Counted from the first letter of the stretch, positions 17,293-25,721 are shown. The stretch: 53,116 nucleotides of DNA from Cetobacterium somerae ATCC BAA-474 (GCF_000479045.1 NZ_KI518185.1:1-53116); one strand, 5' to 3'. Numbers and translations: made by a program. Notes: generated by a model not told the origin, from the letters alone.

Positions 17293-17316
17293 ATAAAAAG
17301 CTGGCTAAGCCAGCTG
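17293..17316 (-). terminator. Terminator of the 65-residue gene
   Basis: On the minus strand AGCTGGC-TTA-GCCAGCT is followed by TTTTATATTT. It separates the small basic protein gene from the Bax-inhibitor-1 gene. Confidence 0.8.
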
Positions 17317-17331
17317 TTAAAATCTATATTT

Positions 17332-17529
17332 TTAATCTTCATCATTTATAAACTCATATAGCTTTTTCTTATCATTCACCACTTTAGTTTTTATTTTTTC
17401 CTTTACCTCTTTTTTCATTTTTGGAATTTTCTTTTTGTCCTCCTTAGTTCCACATTTTGTGAATTCTCTTGGAATGTAGTTCATTTCATCATCTTCAAAT
17501 TGATCAAAGTTCATTCTTCCGTTAGCCAT
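17332..17529 (-). CDS. Small Lys-rich hypothetical protein (65 residues)
   Basis: I do not recognise this protein. It has an acidic N-terminal stretch (FDQFEDDEMNYIP), one cysteine (FTKCGTKED), a strongly basic middle (KKKIPKMKKEVKEKIKTKV) and an acidic end. There is no membrane segment or signal. The gene is credible because AAAGGAG lies at the right distance from the ATG, it has its own terminator, and the composition is not that of a shadow frame. The charge pattern could suit a nucleic-acid or ribosome partner, but that is a guess. Confidence 0.6.
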   Translation of the reverse strand: MANGRMNFDQFEDDEMNYIPREFTKCGTKEDKKKIPKMKKEVKEKIKTKVVNDKKKLYEFINDED

Positions 17530-17631
17530 TTCAATCTCCTTTAAGTTTATAAAGAGGAATTAACCTCATACTAATATTTATTATATTTTCTAGTTTTTGT
17601 CAACAAGTTTATTTTAAATTTTTCACACCCC

Positions 17632-17730
17632 TCAAATGTTCCAAGGAAACATTATAAATCCTATGGCTAAAATTAAAATTAAAATAACTCCCATAATTAT
17701 TTTTTTTACAACACTATTTTCGCTTTTCAT
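17632..17730 (-). CDS. Possible 32-residue single-pass membrane peptide
   Basis: The open frame begins MKSENSVVKK and runs into a hydrophobic segment (IIMGVILILILAIGFIMF) ending PWNI. GAGGGG lies 4-5 bases before the ATG. A short polar, positively charged N-terminus followed by one membrane helix is the classic build of small bacterial membrane peptides. It is the only supported frame in the gap between 17,530 and 17,900. A longer plus-strand frame across the same place looks like its mirror. There is no homologue I can name. Confidence 0.45.
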   Translation of the reverse strand: MKSENSVVKKIIMGVILILILAIGFIMFPWNI

Positions 17731-17907
17731 ATATCCCCTCTTTTGTAATGAATTTACTCTATTATACTTATATTTAAATATTTTTCCTTTTTTAAATAGC
17801 TATATTATTTTTTATATATCCATGTCATATAATTATTATATTTGTGTAAATTATTAATCTGATATATACTACAACCAGTACATTGTTTCCTTATAATGTA
17901 TAATAAA

Positions 17908-17922
17908 GTGTGTGTGTGTGTG
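17908..17922 (+). repeat. GT dinucleotide microsatellite, (GT)7G
   Basis: This is a run of seven GT units in an otherwise AT-rich intergenic stretch, placed just after TATAAT-like sequences (17892-17904) and just before overlapping terminator hairpins. Such tracts can vary in length by slippage. Confidence 0.85.
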
Positions 17923-17923
17923 G

Positions 17924-17980
17924 AAAATAGGTTCTTGAAAAAAGGACCTATTTTTCTTTTTACAGAAAAATAGGTCCCTT
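17924..17980. terminator. Three-arm alternative terminator hairpins
   Basis: Arm A (17924-17936), arm B (17942-17957) and arm C (17964-17980) share the AATAGGTCC/GGACCTATT sequence. B pairs with A, giving a plus-strand hairpin followed by T-rich sequence. B also pairs with C, giving on the minus strand a 14-base stem followed by TTTTTTC that can terminate the MATE gene transcript. The two foldings exclude each other. Confidence 0.65.
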
Positions 17981-18000
17981 CAAATTTTTATTAATATTTT

Positions 18001-19383
18001 TTATTCATAAACTCTAATTTTAAATAGTGAGAATTGTGAACCACCATTATATTTATTAAGATTTTTTCCTACCATTAGAACTGTTACTATTGCTGCAATT
18101 ATATCACATATTGGCTGAGCTAACCAGATACCTGTTAATCCATAAGCTTTTGAGAAAATCATAATTAGTGGTATCAATAAGATTACTTGTCTTAGTAAAC
18201 TTAAAAACATTGCTGCTTTTCCCTCACCTATTGCTAAGAAGTAATTACTTCCTGCCATTCCTAAAGCAATTGCGGGCATAGCCATTAAATAGATTCTCAT
18301 TCCATGAATAGATATTGCCATTATATCTGGATTTTTATTAAATAATCCAACTATTGTTGCAGGGAAAACCTCAACTAAGAATAATGCGATAGAAAATATT
18401 ACTACTCCAGTCCATGTCGCTATTTTATAAGCCTCTTCCATTCTTCCATATTGCTTAGCTCCAAAATTATATCCAATTATAGGTTGGGCTCCTTGAGATA
18501 TTCCAAACACTGGCATGAAACAAAGTAGCGCTACTGCATTCACTGTGGCCATTGCTCCAATTGCTAAATCTCCACCATGAGTTTTCAAAGCATTATTATT
18601 TACAACCTGTACCATACTTGTTGCTAATTGCATTGTGAATGGTGATATTCCTATAGCAAATATAAGTTTAACAATATCAAGGTTTAGCATTAGATTCTCT
18701 TTTTTTATTTTTAAATCAGATTTTTTACTCATATAATATACGTAAGAAAGTAGTGCTGTCATAACTTGAGAAAGTACAGTTGCATACGCAGCTCCTTTTA
18801 TACCTAAACCTAAAGTAAATATAAATATTGGATCTAGAACTATATTAACAAAACAGCTAAATACCATTATTGCTGAACATATCTTTGGATTACCATCAGC
18901 TCTAATCGTACTGTTCAATGCATATCCCATAATATTAAAAACTGTACCGTATAAAATAATAGTTATATACTCTCTTGCATATTTTAAAGTACTTTCACTT
19001 GCTCCAAAAGCTTTTAAAATAGGATCTCTATATATTGTTCCTAGAACTGTAATTATTACTCCTAAAATTATTGAAAGTGTAATAATGTTTCCCATTATTT
19101 TTTCAGCACTATCTCTTTTTTGTTCTCCCAGTTTTATAGAAATGTTTGCAGTAGCTCCTATTCCTATTAACATTGAAAAAGCTAATACAATTGTTACTAT
19201 TGGCATTGTTATTCCAACTCCAGTAATAGCCAAAGCTCCAATCTCATCCATATTTCCTATAAAAATTCTATCAACCACATTATATAGGGCACTTACAAGC
19301 ATACTAATTATTGCAGGAATAGAATATTTTATAAGTAATTTTTTAATGTCTCCATTATGTAGAGTTAATTCCTGTTGTTTCAC
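18001..19383 (-). CDS. MATE family multidrug/cation antiporter
   Basis: The 460-residue membrane transporter has twelve hydrophobic segments. It begins LTLHNGDIKKLLIKYSIPAIISMLVSALYNVVDRIFIGN, which is the MATE N-terminal signature close to MepA-type exporters, and has the pseudo-symmetric second half starting at about 230 (IFAIGISPFTMQLATSMVQVVNNN). MATE proteins export cationic compounds in exchange for sodium or protons. The substrate cannot be read. The gene is divergent from the molybdopterin enzyme gene and ends in the alternative hairpins at 17,924-17,980. No regulator is adjacent. Confidence 0.9.
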   Translation of the reverse strand: MKQQELTLHNGDIKKLLIKYSIPAIISMLVSALYNVVDRIFIGNMDEIGALAITGVGITMPIVTIVLAFSMLIGIGATANISIKLGEQKRDSAEKIMGNIITLSIILGVIITVLGTIYRDPILKAFGASESTLKYAREYITIILYGTVFNIMGYALNSTIRADGNPKICSAIMVFSCFVNIVLDPIFIFTLGLGIKGAAYATVLSQVMTALLSYVYYMSKKSDLKIKKENLMLNLDIVKLIFAIGISPFTMQLATSMVQVVNNNALKTHGGDLAIGAMATVNAVALLCFMPVFGISQGAQPIIGYNFGAKQYGRMEEAYKIATWTGVVIFSIALFLVEVFPATIVGLFNKNPDIMAISIHGMRIYLMAMPAIALGMAGSNYFLAIGEGKAAMFLSLLRQVILLIPLIMIFSKAYGLTGIWLAQPICDIIAAIVTVLMVGKNLNKYNGGSQFSLFKIRVYE

Positions 19384-19441
19384 GTGTTCCTCCTTAATTT
19401 TTTCTCATCCTTTCATCATAACATTTTTTTTAAAAATATGA

Positions 19442-19447
19442 TATAAT
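19442..19447 (+). promoter_or_regulatory. Extended -10 promoter of the molybdopterin enzyme gene
   Basis: TATAAT preceded by TGA (TGATATAAT) lies 27 bases before the ATG at 19474, with AGGAGG between. No clear -35 is present, as is usual for extended -10 promoters. Confidence 0.5.
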
Positions 19448-19473
19448 TTATTTATTTTTTAGGAGGATTTTTA

Positions 19474-21423
19474 ATGGAAATATTTAAAAATAGTTGTTCT
19501 CTTGATTGTTTTGATGTATGTAAAATTGATGTATATAAAGAAAATGGAAAAGTGGTTAAGCTTCAGGGAAATAAGGAGCATAATTTAACAGATGGTTTTT
19601 TATGTTCTAAGGGTCTTAAACATTTAAACCGTCTTTATGATGAAAATAGAATTTTAAAACCACTTTTAAAAGTAGGAGAGGGATTTAAAGAGATCTCTTT
19701 TGAAGAAGCTTTAGATATTTTAAAAAATAGATTGAGTGAAATAAAAAATAGTAACTCTACAAACTCTATTATCCACTATAGTGAATCTGGAGCTGGAGGA
19801 CTTTTAAAAGGAATACATGATATATTTTTTAATTTTTTAGGAGGAATTTCAACAGCTAGCGGAGGAACTTGTTGGTCTGCAGGATGTGCTGCTCATGATT
19901 ACGATTTTGGAGGAAGAAAGACAAGTGATTTAGATGATATGAAAAATGCTAAAGTTATAATTCTTTGGTCTAGAAATCCAGCGATAACATCAGTTCATCT
20001 GTATAAAAAATTAATTGAAATGAAAAAATTAGGAGTTAAAATTATAACAATTGATTTTAGAACAAATGAAACTTCCGTAATAAGTGATTTACATATTAAT
20101 GTTAAAAGTGGAAGTGATGGAGCTTTAGCTCTAGCACTTTGTAAAATGGCTTTTGAACACAACCTAGTTGATTATAATTTTTCTAAAAATAATATAGTTG
20201 GTTTTGAAACCTTTAAAGAGTATCTTGATACTATAACTTTAGATGAACTTCTGTTAGATTGTGGCATCACTAAAGATACAATAACAAAACTTTTAGATTA
20301 TATATCTCTTGGAAACATTATGACTTTTATTGGATATGGATTACAAAGATATGTTAATGGTGGAAATAGTGTAAGAGCTATTGACGCTTTAATGAGCATA
20401 ACAGGAAATGTTGGAAAAAGTGGAACTGGTGTTTTCTATTCTAGTAAGATTTATCCTCAAGTGTTAGATAGAGATCCTTATAAAAGTTCAAACTTTGCTA
20501 AAAACTCTCGCGAGTTTCCAATTACAAAATTTAGTGAGTTTGTTGCAGAAAATGAAATTAAAGCTATTTTTATAAGTAAAGCTAATCCTTTAAATCAACT
20601 TCCAAATTTAAATAAAACTTTAGAGGCTTACAAGTCTATACCTTTAAAAGTGTGTTTTGATATGTTTTTAACTGATACTGCAAAAAACAGTGATCTTATA
20701 ATTCCTGTTACAAACACACTTGAAAGTGAAGATATTATATACTCATCTATGCTTATGCCATCTTTAATGTATAATGAAAAGGTTGTTGAACCCTTAGATT
20801 ATAGAATGGAGGAGTTTGAGTTTTTTAAGGAGTTAGCAAAAATTTTAGATTTAAAAAATTATCCACAAGTTTCTAAAACAGAGTATTTAAATAAAGTTTT
20901 AGCACCTTTAAACATAAATGTTGAGGATTTAAAAAAACAAGATTTAAATATAGAAAAAGGATATATTGCTTGGGAAGATAAAAAGTTTAAAACACCATCA
21001 GAAAAAATTGAAATTTATAGTGAAACAGCTTTAGCAGATGGATTTGAACCAATGCCTATTTTTATGAAAGCAACAAAAGGAAGTGATGAGTATCCAATTA
21101 GACTTGTGACACCTCATTGTAAAGATTCTTTATTTAACCAACATATTGGAGATATTGATGGTATATCAAGTATATATCTATCAACAAAAAATATTGAAAA
21201 CTTTCAGGAGGGGGAGATAGTTATTGTTTCATCTCAAAATGGAAGTATTTTATCCCAAGTAAAAATTGATTCAAATTTAAAAAAAGATGAAGCTTATATT
21301 TTTATGCAATGGAGTAAAAAACAGGGCAATCCAAATTTTTTAACAAATAGTCTTTCCTCTGATATTGGTGGTCAAGTTGCATATTACGATACTTTTATAA
21401 ATATAAGAAAAAGTATTGTTTAA
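19474..21423 (+). CDS. Molybdopterin-dependent oxidoreductase with [4Fe-4S] domain
   Basis: This is a molybdo- or tungstopterin (bis-MGD) enzyme of 649 residues. The N-terminal cluster ligands are Cys8, Cys12, Cys16 and Cys44 in the CSLDCFDVC...FLCSKG arrangement, the CPLDCPDTC subgroup of COG0243. The middle region has SGGTCWSAGCAAHDYDFGGRKTSDLDD and VIILWSRNPAITSVHLYKKL. The C-terminal pterin-binding domain includes VTPHCKDSLFNQH. There is no twin-arginine signal, so it is cytosolic. No electron-transfer or membrane subunit and no cofactor-insertion gene is nearby. The substrate is unknown. Electron-accepting reductase roles are typical of relatives, but I cannot assign one. Confidence 0.85.
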   Translation: MEIFKNSCSLDCFDVCKIDVYKENGKVVKLQGNKEHNLTDGFLCSKGLKHLNRLYDENRILKPLLKVGEGFKEISFEEALDILKNRLSEIKNSNSTNSIIHYSESGAGGLLKGIHDIFFNFLGGISTASGGTCWSAGCAAHDYDFGGRKTSDLDDMKNAKVIILWSRNPAITSVHLYKKLIEMKKLGVKIITIDFRTNETSVISDLHINVKSGSDGALALALCKMAFEHNLVDYNFSKNNIVGFETFKEYLDTITLDELLLDCGITKDTITKLLDYISLGNIMTFIGYGLQRYVNGGNSVRAIDALMSITGNVGKSGTGVFYSSKIYPQVLDRDPYKSSNFAKNSREFPITKFSEFVAENEIKAIFISKANPLNQLPNLNKTLEAYKSIPLKVCFDMFLTDTAKNSDLIIPVTNTLESEDIIYSSMLMPSLMYNEKVVEPLDYRMEEFEFFKELAKILDLKNYPQVSKTEYLNKVLAPLNINVEDLKKQDLNIEKGYIAWEDKKFKTPSEKIEIYSETALADGFEPMPIFMKATKGSDEYPIRLVTPHCKDSLFNQHIGDIDGISSIYLSTKNIENFQEGEIVIVSSQNGSILSQVKIDSNLKKDEAYIFMQWSKKQGNPNFLTNSLSSDIGGQVAYYDTFINIRKSIV

Positions 21424-21504
21424 AACTTGTAAACTAATTTGACAAGTTAATATAAAAAAAATATAATGACCTTGAATTTATACAAACTTATTCTAGGAGG
21501 AAAT

Positions 21505-22212
21505 ATGGAAATATTAGCACATAGAGGTGCATCTGGAACTGCGCCTGAAAATACAATTGCAGCATTTAAAAAAGCTTTAATTGATGGATGTGATGGTTTC
21601 GAGTTTGACGTTCAACAAACAAAAGATGGGAAAATTGTTGTATTTCATGATTGGACTTTAGAAAGAACTAGTAACGGTCAAGGACATTTAAGAGATTATA
21701 CATTGGAAGAGCTAAAAAAATTAGATGTAGGAAGTTGGTTTAGTGATAAATTTAAAGGAGAACAAATTCCAACTTTAGAGGAAACTTTAGATATTATTCC
21801 AGATGATAAACTTATTAATATTGAATTAAAAGAGGAGCACTCTGTTGAAAGAGGTACTGAAAATAAAGTTCTAGAAATAATTAAAAGATATCCGAATAAA
21901 AATATTATCGTTTCATCTTTTAGCCATAATCTTTTAAAAAATTTAAAAGAGTTAGATAGCTCTATTAAGGTGGGTATTCTTTTAGAAAGTGCTCTTGTTA
22001 ATTTAGATAAATATATTGAAAATTTAGGTTTTAACATAGATGGATATCATCCTAGCAAAAGTTTTCTTAATCAAAAAGATGTTAATTACCTAAACTCTAA
22101 AAATATAGATATTAATGTTTGGACTGTTAATTCTTCTAAAGATGCTAAAATATTAAAAGATATGGGTGTTACAAGAATAATCACTAATTTTCCAAAAGAG
22201 ATTAAAAAGTAA
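21505..22212 (+). CDS. ugpQ: Glycerophosphodiester phosphodiesterase
   Basis: The enzyme hydrolyses glycerophosphodiesters from phospholipid turnover to sn-glycerol-3-phosphate and an alcohol. The 235-residue TIM-barrel protein has the GDPD signature LAHRGASGTAPENTIAAF (catalytic His, metal Glu), then FEFDVQQTKDGKIVVFHDWTLERTSNG with the second His and Glu/Asp metal ligands. It lacks a signal peptide, so it is cytosolic, like UgpQ. The ATG at 21505 is chosen because AGGAGG lies directly before it. An upstream ATG (21466) would give a 13-residue extension not shared by the family. It has its own terminator. Confidence 0.9.
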   Translation: MEILAHRGASGTAPENTIAAFKKALIDGCDGFEFDVQQTKDGKIVVFHDWTLERTSNGQGHLRDYTLEELKKLDVGSWFSDKFKGEQIPTLEETLDIIPDDKLINIELKEEHSVERGTENKVLEIIKRYPNKNIIVSSFSHNLLKNLKELDSSIKVGILLESALVNLDKYIENLGFNIDGYHPSKSFLNQKDVNYLNSKNIDINVWTVNSSKDAKILKDMGVTRIITNFPKEIKK

Positions 22213-22220
22213 TTATATAA

Positions 22221-22256
22221 AAAAGAGGTCTTAATAAACTTAGACCTCTTTTTTTA
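22221..22256. terminator. Bidirectional terminator
   Basis: AAAAGAGGTCT and AGACCTCTTTTTTT form a stem shared by the glycerophosphodiesterase gene and the convergent BCCT transporter gene. Confidence 0.85.
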
Positions 22257-22265
22257 GGATATATT

Positions 22266-23903
22266 TTATTTTTTTATACTCTTAATTGCATCTGAAAGAT
22301 CATTAATCTCTTCTAAAGACATCTTTCGAAGTTCATTTCTTAAAGCAATTTGTTTTTTTATATACATGTCTCTTTTTAAAGAGTAAAACATTGTAAATAT
22401 CATTATTGGAAATAAAATCAATAATGGAAAAGCTATTATAATTGAAGCGGTTTTAAGCATATTTAATCCTCCAGCAAATATTAGAGCTATGGCCAGAAGA
22501 GATTGTGTAATACCCCATATTAACTTTTTATAACTTGGAGGATTTAAATCTCCATCTGAACTCATCATTCCTAAAACATATGTAGCAGAATCAGCTGAAG
22601 TTATAAAAAATGATCCTAATAACAGTATTGCTATTCCACTCATTAAGGCTCCAAATCTATATTGACCAAAAACTAAGAATAATGCTGTTTCTGTATTTTC
22701 CACTGCCACTGTTGCAAACTCTTTTCCAAGAGTTATACCTAAAGTTCCAAAGGCTGAAAACCAAATAAAAGAAACAATAGATGGTATTATAACTACTCCA
22801 ATTACAAACTCTCTTATAGTTCTTCCCTTTGATATTCTAGCAATAAAAGTTCCAACAAAAGGTGTCCATGCAACCCAGTTAGACCAATAAAATATTGTCC
22901 ATGCTGACATCCATTTATTATCACCGAAACTATTTGTTTTTAAACTAATTTTTAAAAAGTTATTTAAATAGTTTCCTAAATTTTCAGAAAAAACATTAAA
23001 TATCGATATAGTAGGTCCTAATATAATAACCATTAATAGTAATACAACAGATATTAATACATTTATATTTGAAAGTATTTTTATGCCTTTATCTAAAGAT
23101 CCCAAAGCTGAAGCTATAAATATAACTGTTACAATAGTTATTATAACTATTTGGCTTAATATGCTATTTGGTATATTAAAAAGATAGTTTAATCCACTAT
23201 TTATTTGTAAGGCTCCTAACCCTAAAGTTGTTGCAACACCAGTTATTGTAGCTAAAATTGCGATTATATCTATTATAGTTTTCACTTTTTTTTCATAGGA
23301 TTTCCCTTTTAAAATAGGTGAAAAGAGAGAACTTATAAGTCCTTTTTCTCCCTTTCTAAATTGAAAATATGCCATTGCCAATGCTAAAAAACTATAAATT
23401 GCCCAAGGATGAATACCCCAATGAAAAAATGATGTTTTAAAAGCAAAATCTATTGCCTCTTTAGTTCCGCCATCTATCCCTCCTATTGGATAAGCATAAT
23501 GAGTCATTGGTTCAGCTACTCCAAAGAACACTAATCCTACTCCCATTCCTGCAGAAAAAAGCATAGAAAACCAAGAAAGGTTAGAGTACTCAGGTTTAGA
23601 ATTATCTTTTCCAAGTTTTATATTTCCATAACTACTACAACATAGAAATAAACAAACTAATGCTATTACAAGTACAATGATTAAATATAAAAATCCAAAG
23701 TTTGTAATTATAGAATCAAGAAGATTTGTCGTAGCTTTTTCAAAAGTAATTTTGTCCAAACCAATTATTGATAAAATGACAAAAATAATTAAAAATGTTG
23801 TATAAAATATGGTGTTTTCTTTAGGTATAGCTTTTTCTAAAATTTTTGTTTTTTTATCAATTTCACCAGAGTTTTTGCCGTTGTCATAACTATAGCTTCC
23901 CAT
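22266..23903 (-). CDS. BCCT family betaine/carnitine/choline transporter
   Basis: The 545-residue, twelve-segment secondary transporter takes up quaternary ammonium compounds. Family landmarks are SAGMGVGLVFFGVAEPMTHY (about 117-136), FFHWGIHPWAIYSFLALAMAYF (about 159-180) and the aromatic substrate box WTIFYWSNWVAWTPFVGTFIARISKGRTIREF (about 335-366). The Gly-rich segment GMGVG after the SA start is the variant that often distinguishes sodium-coupled from proton-coupled members, but I do not assign the coupling ion. The charged C-terminus is short. A 53-residue membrane peptide gene lies 26 bases upstream on the same strand and may be cotranscribed. Confidence 0.92.
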   Translation of the reverse strand: MGSYSYDNGKNSGEIDKKTKILEKAIPKENTIFYTTFLIIFVILSIIGLDKITFEKATTNLLDSIITNFGFLYLIIVLVIALVCLFLCCSSYGNIKLGKDNSKPEYSNLSWFSMLFSAGMGVGLVFFGVAEPMTHYAYPIGGIDGGTKEAIDFAFKTSFFHWGIHPWAIYSFLALAMAYFQFRKGEKGLISSLFSPILKGKSYEKKVKTIIDIIAILATITGVATTLGLGALQINSGLNYLFNIPNSILSQIVIITIVTVIFIASALGSLDKGIKILSNINVLISVVLLLMVIILGPTISIFNVFSENLGNYLNNFLKISLKTNSFGDNKWMSAWTIFYWSNWVAWTPFVGTFIARISKGRTIREFVIGVVIIPSIVSFIWFSAFGTLGITLGKEFATVAVENTETALFLVFGQYRFGALMSGIAILLLGSFFITSADSATYVLGMMSSDGDLNPPSYKKLIWGITQSLLAIALIFAGGLNMLKTASIIIAFPLLILFPIMIFTMFYSLKRDMYIKKQIALRNELRKMSLEEINDLSDAIKSIKK

Positions 23904-23929
23904 ATTATTCCTCCTTTAAACCATTAGTT

Positions 23930-24091
23930 TTATCCATAAAAAAGACAAAATATAGTTGATAATAAAAATATAAGGTAGATAATATAATTTTCTAAAGAAT
24001 TAGTTAATTTGTTTCTATTAAAATAAATTTTTCTTCGACTGTTATTACTTTTGTTTATATAGTTTAAATTTACAGTATTTAAAAATTTCAT
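23930..24091 (-). CDS. 53-residue putative membrane peptide upstream of the BCCT gene
   Basis: The frame begins MKFLNTVNLNYINKSNNSRRK. It has a polar, basic first half and a C-terminal hydrophobic helix (YIIYLIFLLSTIFCLFYG) and then stops. It has one of the best ribosome sites in the region (AAGGAGG, 9 bases before the ATG) and ends 26 bases before the BCCT start, so it would be cotranscribed. It fills most of the 355-base gap between BCCT and ilvC. I know no homologous family. The tail-anchored build suits a transporter-associated peptide. It might instead be a chance frame in AT-rich DNA, but the ribosome site argues against that. Confidence 0.55.
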   Translation of the reverse strand: MKFLNTVNLNYINKSNNSRRKIYFNRNKLTNSLENYIIYLIFLLSTIFCLFYG

Positions 24092-24217
24092 AACTATCTA
24101 CCTCCTTTTTATACTAACTATGTTGTAAATATATTCAAAAATTTATTTTATAATCCTTTTTATCTTTATTTGAATTTATTTTTCTTAATTTATGATTATA
24201 GGTTTTTTATGTTATGG

Positions 24218-24248
24218 CAAATAAAAATCACAGAACTGTGTCTGTGAT
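24218..24248 (-). terminator. Terminator of the ilv operon
   Basis: On the minus strand ATCACAG and CTGTGAT flank an 8-base loop and are followed by TTTTATTT, just behind the ilvC stop. Confidence 0.75.
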
Positions 24249-24258
24249 CTGTCTTTTT

Positions 24259-25206
24259 TTATTTTTTAAACATCATCTCTCTTAATTCATTTCCAACAAC
24301 TTCAATTTTTTCATCTTTACATCTATTTCTCATAGTTTTTAAAATTGGATATCCCGCTTGCCCTTCTAAAATAAAATCTTTAGCGAATCTTCCATTTCTA
24401 ATATCCTCTAAAACTTCTTTCATATTCTCTCTACTCTCTTTTGTAACAATCTTTTTTCCAGTTGTATAGTCTCCATATTCAGCAGTATTTGAAATCGATT
24501 CTCTCATTGCTGCAAACCCTTTTGAATAGATTAAATCTACTATTAATTTCATCTCATGAACACATTCAAAATATGCTAATTTTTCATCATAGCCTGCATC
24601 TAATAGTGTTTCATAACCTGCTTTCATTAATTCTACTAATCCCCCACATAAAACAGCTTGTTCTCCAAATAAATCTGTTTCTGTTTCATCTTTAAAGGTA
24701 GTTTCTAAAACCCCTAAATTCAAACAAACTCCCTTAGCCCAATCTTTAGCCAATTGAAGTGTTTCTTTAGACGGATCTTGATAAACAGAGATTAAGGCAG
24801 GTACTCCCTCTTTTTCTAAAAATTTTTCTCTCACTTTATGACCTGGAGACTTTGGTGCAACCATAAACACATTTAAATCCTCTCTTGGAGTAATTTGTGA
24901 ATAATGAATATTAAAACCATGAGCAAATCCTAAAAACGCTCCATTTTTCAGCTCACTCTTTAAGTAATTTTTATATAATTCTGGTTGGTTTTCATCAGGT
25001 ACTAAAAGCATAGCTACATCTGCAACTCTTGCTCCATCCTTCAAATTTAAAACTTCAAAGCCATCCTCTTTAGCTCTATCCCAACTTTGACTATCCTCTC
25101 TTAATGCTACACTTACATTATAACCGCAATCTTTTAAATTTAAAGCATGTGCATGCCCTTGTGACCCATACCCAAATACAACAACCTTTTTTCCTGATAA
25201 ACTCAT
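24259..25206 (-). CDS. ilvC: Ketol-acid reductoisomerase
   Basis: IlvC converts acetolactate or acetohydroxybutyrate to the dihydroxy-acid in Val/Ile synthesis, using NADPH and Mg. The class I enzyme has 315 residues. The Rossmann motif VVFGYGSQGHAHALNLKDCG begins at residue 9, and the cofactor-specifying loop is VALREDSQSWDRA (Arg37, Ser40, Ser42). FMVAPKSPGHKVREKF and the Mg-binding DLFGEQAVLCGG are present. Class I enzymes normally have 15-20 residues before the Rossmann motif, and here only eight precede it. The ATG is fixed by GAGGAGGAG, so the short N-terminus is real rather than mis-called. Fourth gene of ilvDBNC. Confidence 0.95.
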   Translation of the reverse strand: MSLSGKKVVVFGYGSQGHAHALNLKDCGYNVSVALREDSQSWDRAKEDGFEVLNLKDGARVADVAMLLVPDENQPELYKNYLKSELKNGAFLGFAHGFNIHYSQITPREDLNVFMVAPKSPGHKVREKFLEKEGVPALISVYQDPSKETLQLAKDWAKGVCLNLGVLETTFKDETETDLFGEQAVLCGGLVELMKAGYETLLDAGYDEKLAYFECVHEMKLIVDLIYSKGFAAMRESISNTAEYGDYTTGKKIVTKESRENMKEVLEDIRNGRFAKDFILEGQAGYPILKTMRNRCKDEKIEVVGNELREMMFKK

Positions 25207-25235
25207 AACAACTCCTCCTCATATCTATTTTTATT

Positions 25236-25718
25236 TTAAACCTCTAATCCTCTACTCATTGCTGATACACCTGTTCTTGCTATCTCTAAAACATTAAAAT
25301 TTTTAATAAGCTTTAAAAAACCATCTATTTTTCCAATATCTCCTGTTATCTCAACAATTAAACTTTCAAGTGCTACATCTACAACTGACCCTCTATATAT
25401 ATCTAATATTTGAAGTAACTCCTGTCTATTTTTAGAATTAACTTTTATTTTTATTAAAACTAACTCTCTAAAAACACTCTCTCTTGAAAAAGCTTTAATA
25501 AACTCAACATCAAATAATTTTTCAGCTTGTACAATAACTTGATTTAATGTGTATTCATCCCAAAATCCAGTTATTGTCATTCTTACAGTATCCTCTGGAT
25601 ATCCCTCTCCAGCCGTTATATTTTCTATATTAATACCTCTTTTTTGAAATAAACCAGATATTTTATTTAAAACTCCAGGTTTATTTTTCATAACCAATAA
25701 AATTCTTTTGGCATCCAT
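25236..25718 (-). CDS. ilvN: Acetolactate synthase small (regulatory) subunit
   Basis: The regulatory subunit of acetohydroxyacid synthase has 160 residues. The N-terminal ACT domain (about 1-75, ILLVMKNKPGVLNKISGLFQKRGINIEN) binds the feedback inhibitor valine in characterised enzymes. The C-terminal domain (about 80-160) includes ELVLIKIKV and GDIGKIDGFLKLI. The size and layout match IlvH/IlvN. It starts three bases after the ilvB stop, so the two subunits are translated together in stoichiometric amounts, and it is followed by ilvC after 29 bases. Confidence 0.94.
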   Translation of the reverse strand: MDAKRILLVMKNKPGVLNKISGLFQKRGINIENITAGEGYPEDTVRMTITGFWDEYTLNQVIVQAEKLFDVEFIKAFSRESVFRELVLIKIKVNSKNRQELLQILDIYRGSVVDVALESLIVEITGDIGKIDGFLKLIKNFNVLEIARTGVSAMSRGLEV

Positions 25719-25721
25719 AGA

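Noticed and set aside
17636-17857. 73-residue plus-strand frame in the gap before the MATE gene
   Set aside because: No ribosome site, and it overlaps the better supported minus-strand 32-residue peptide.
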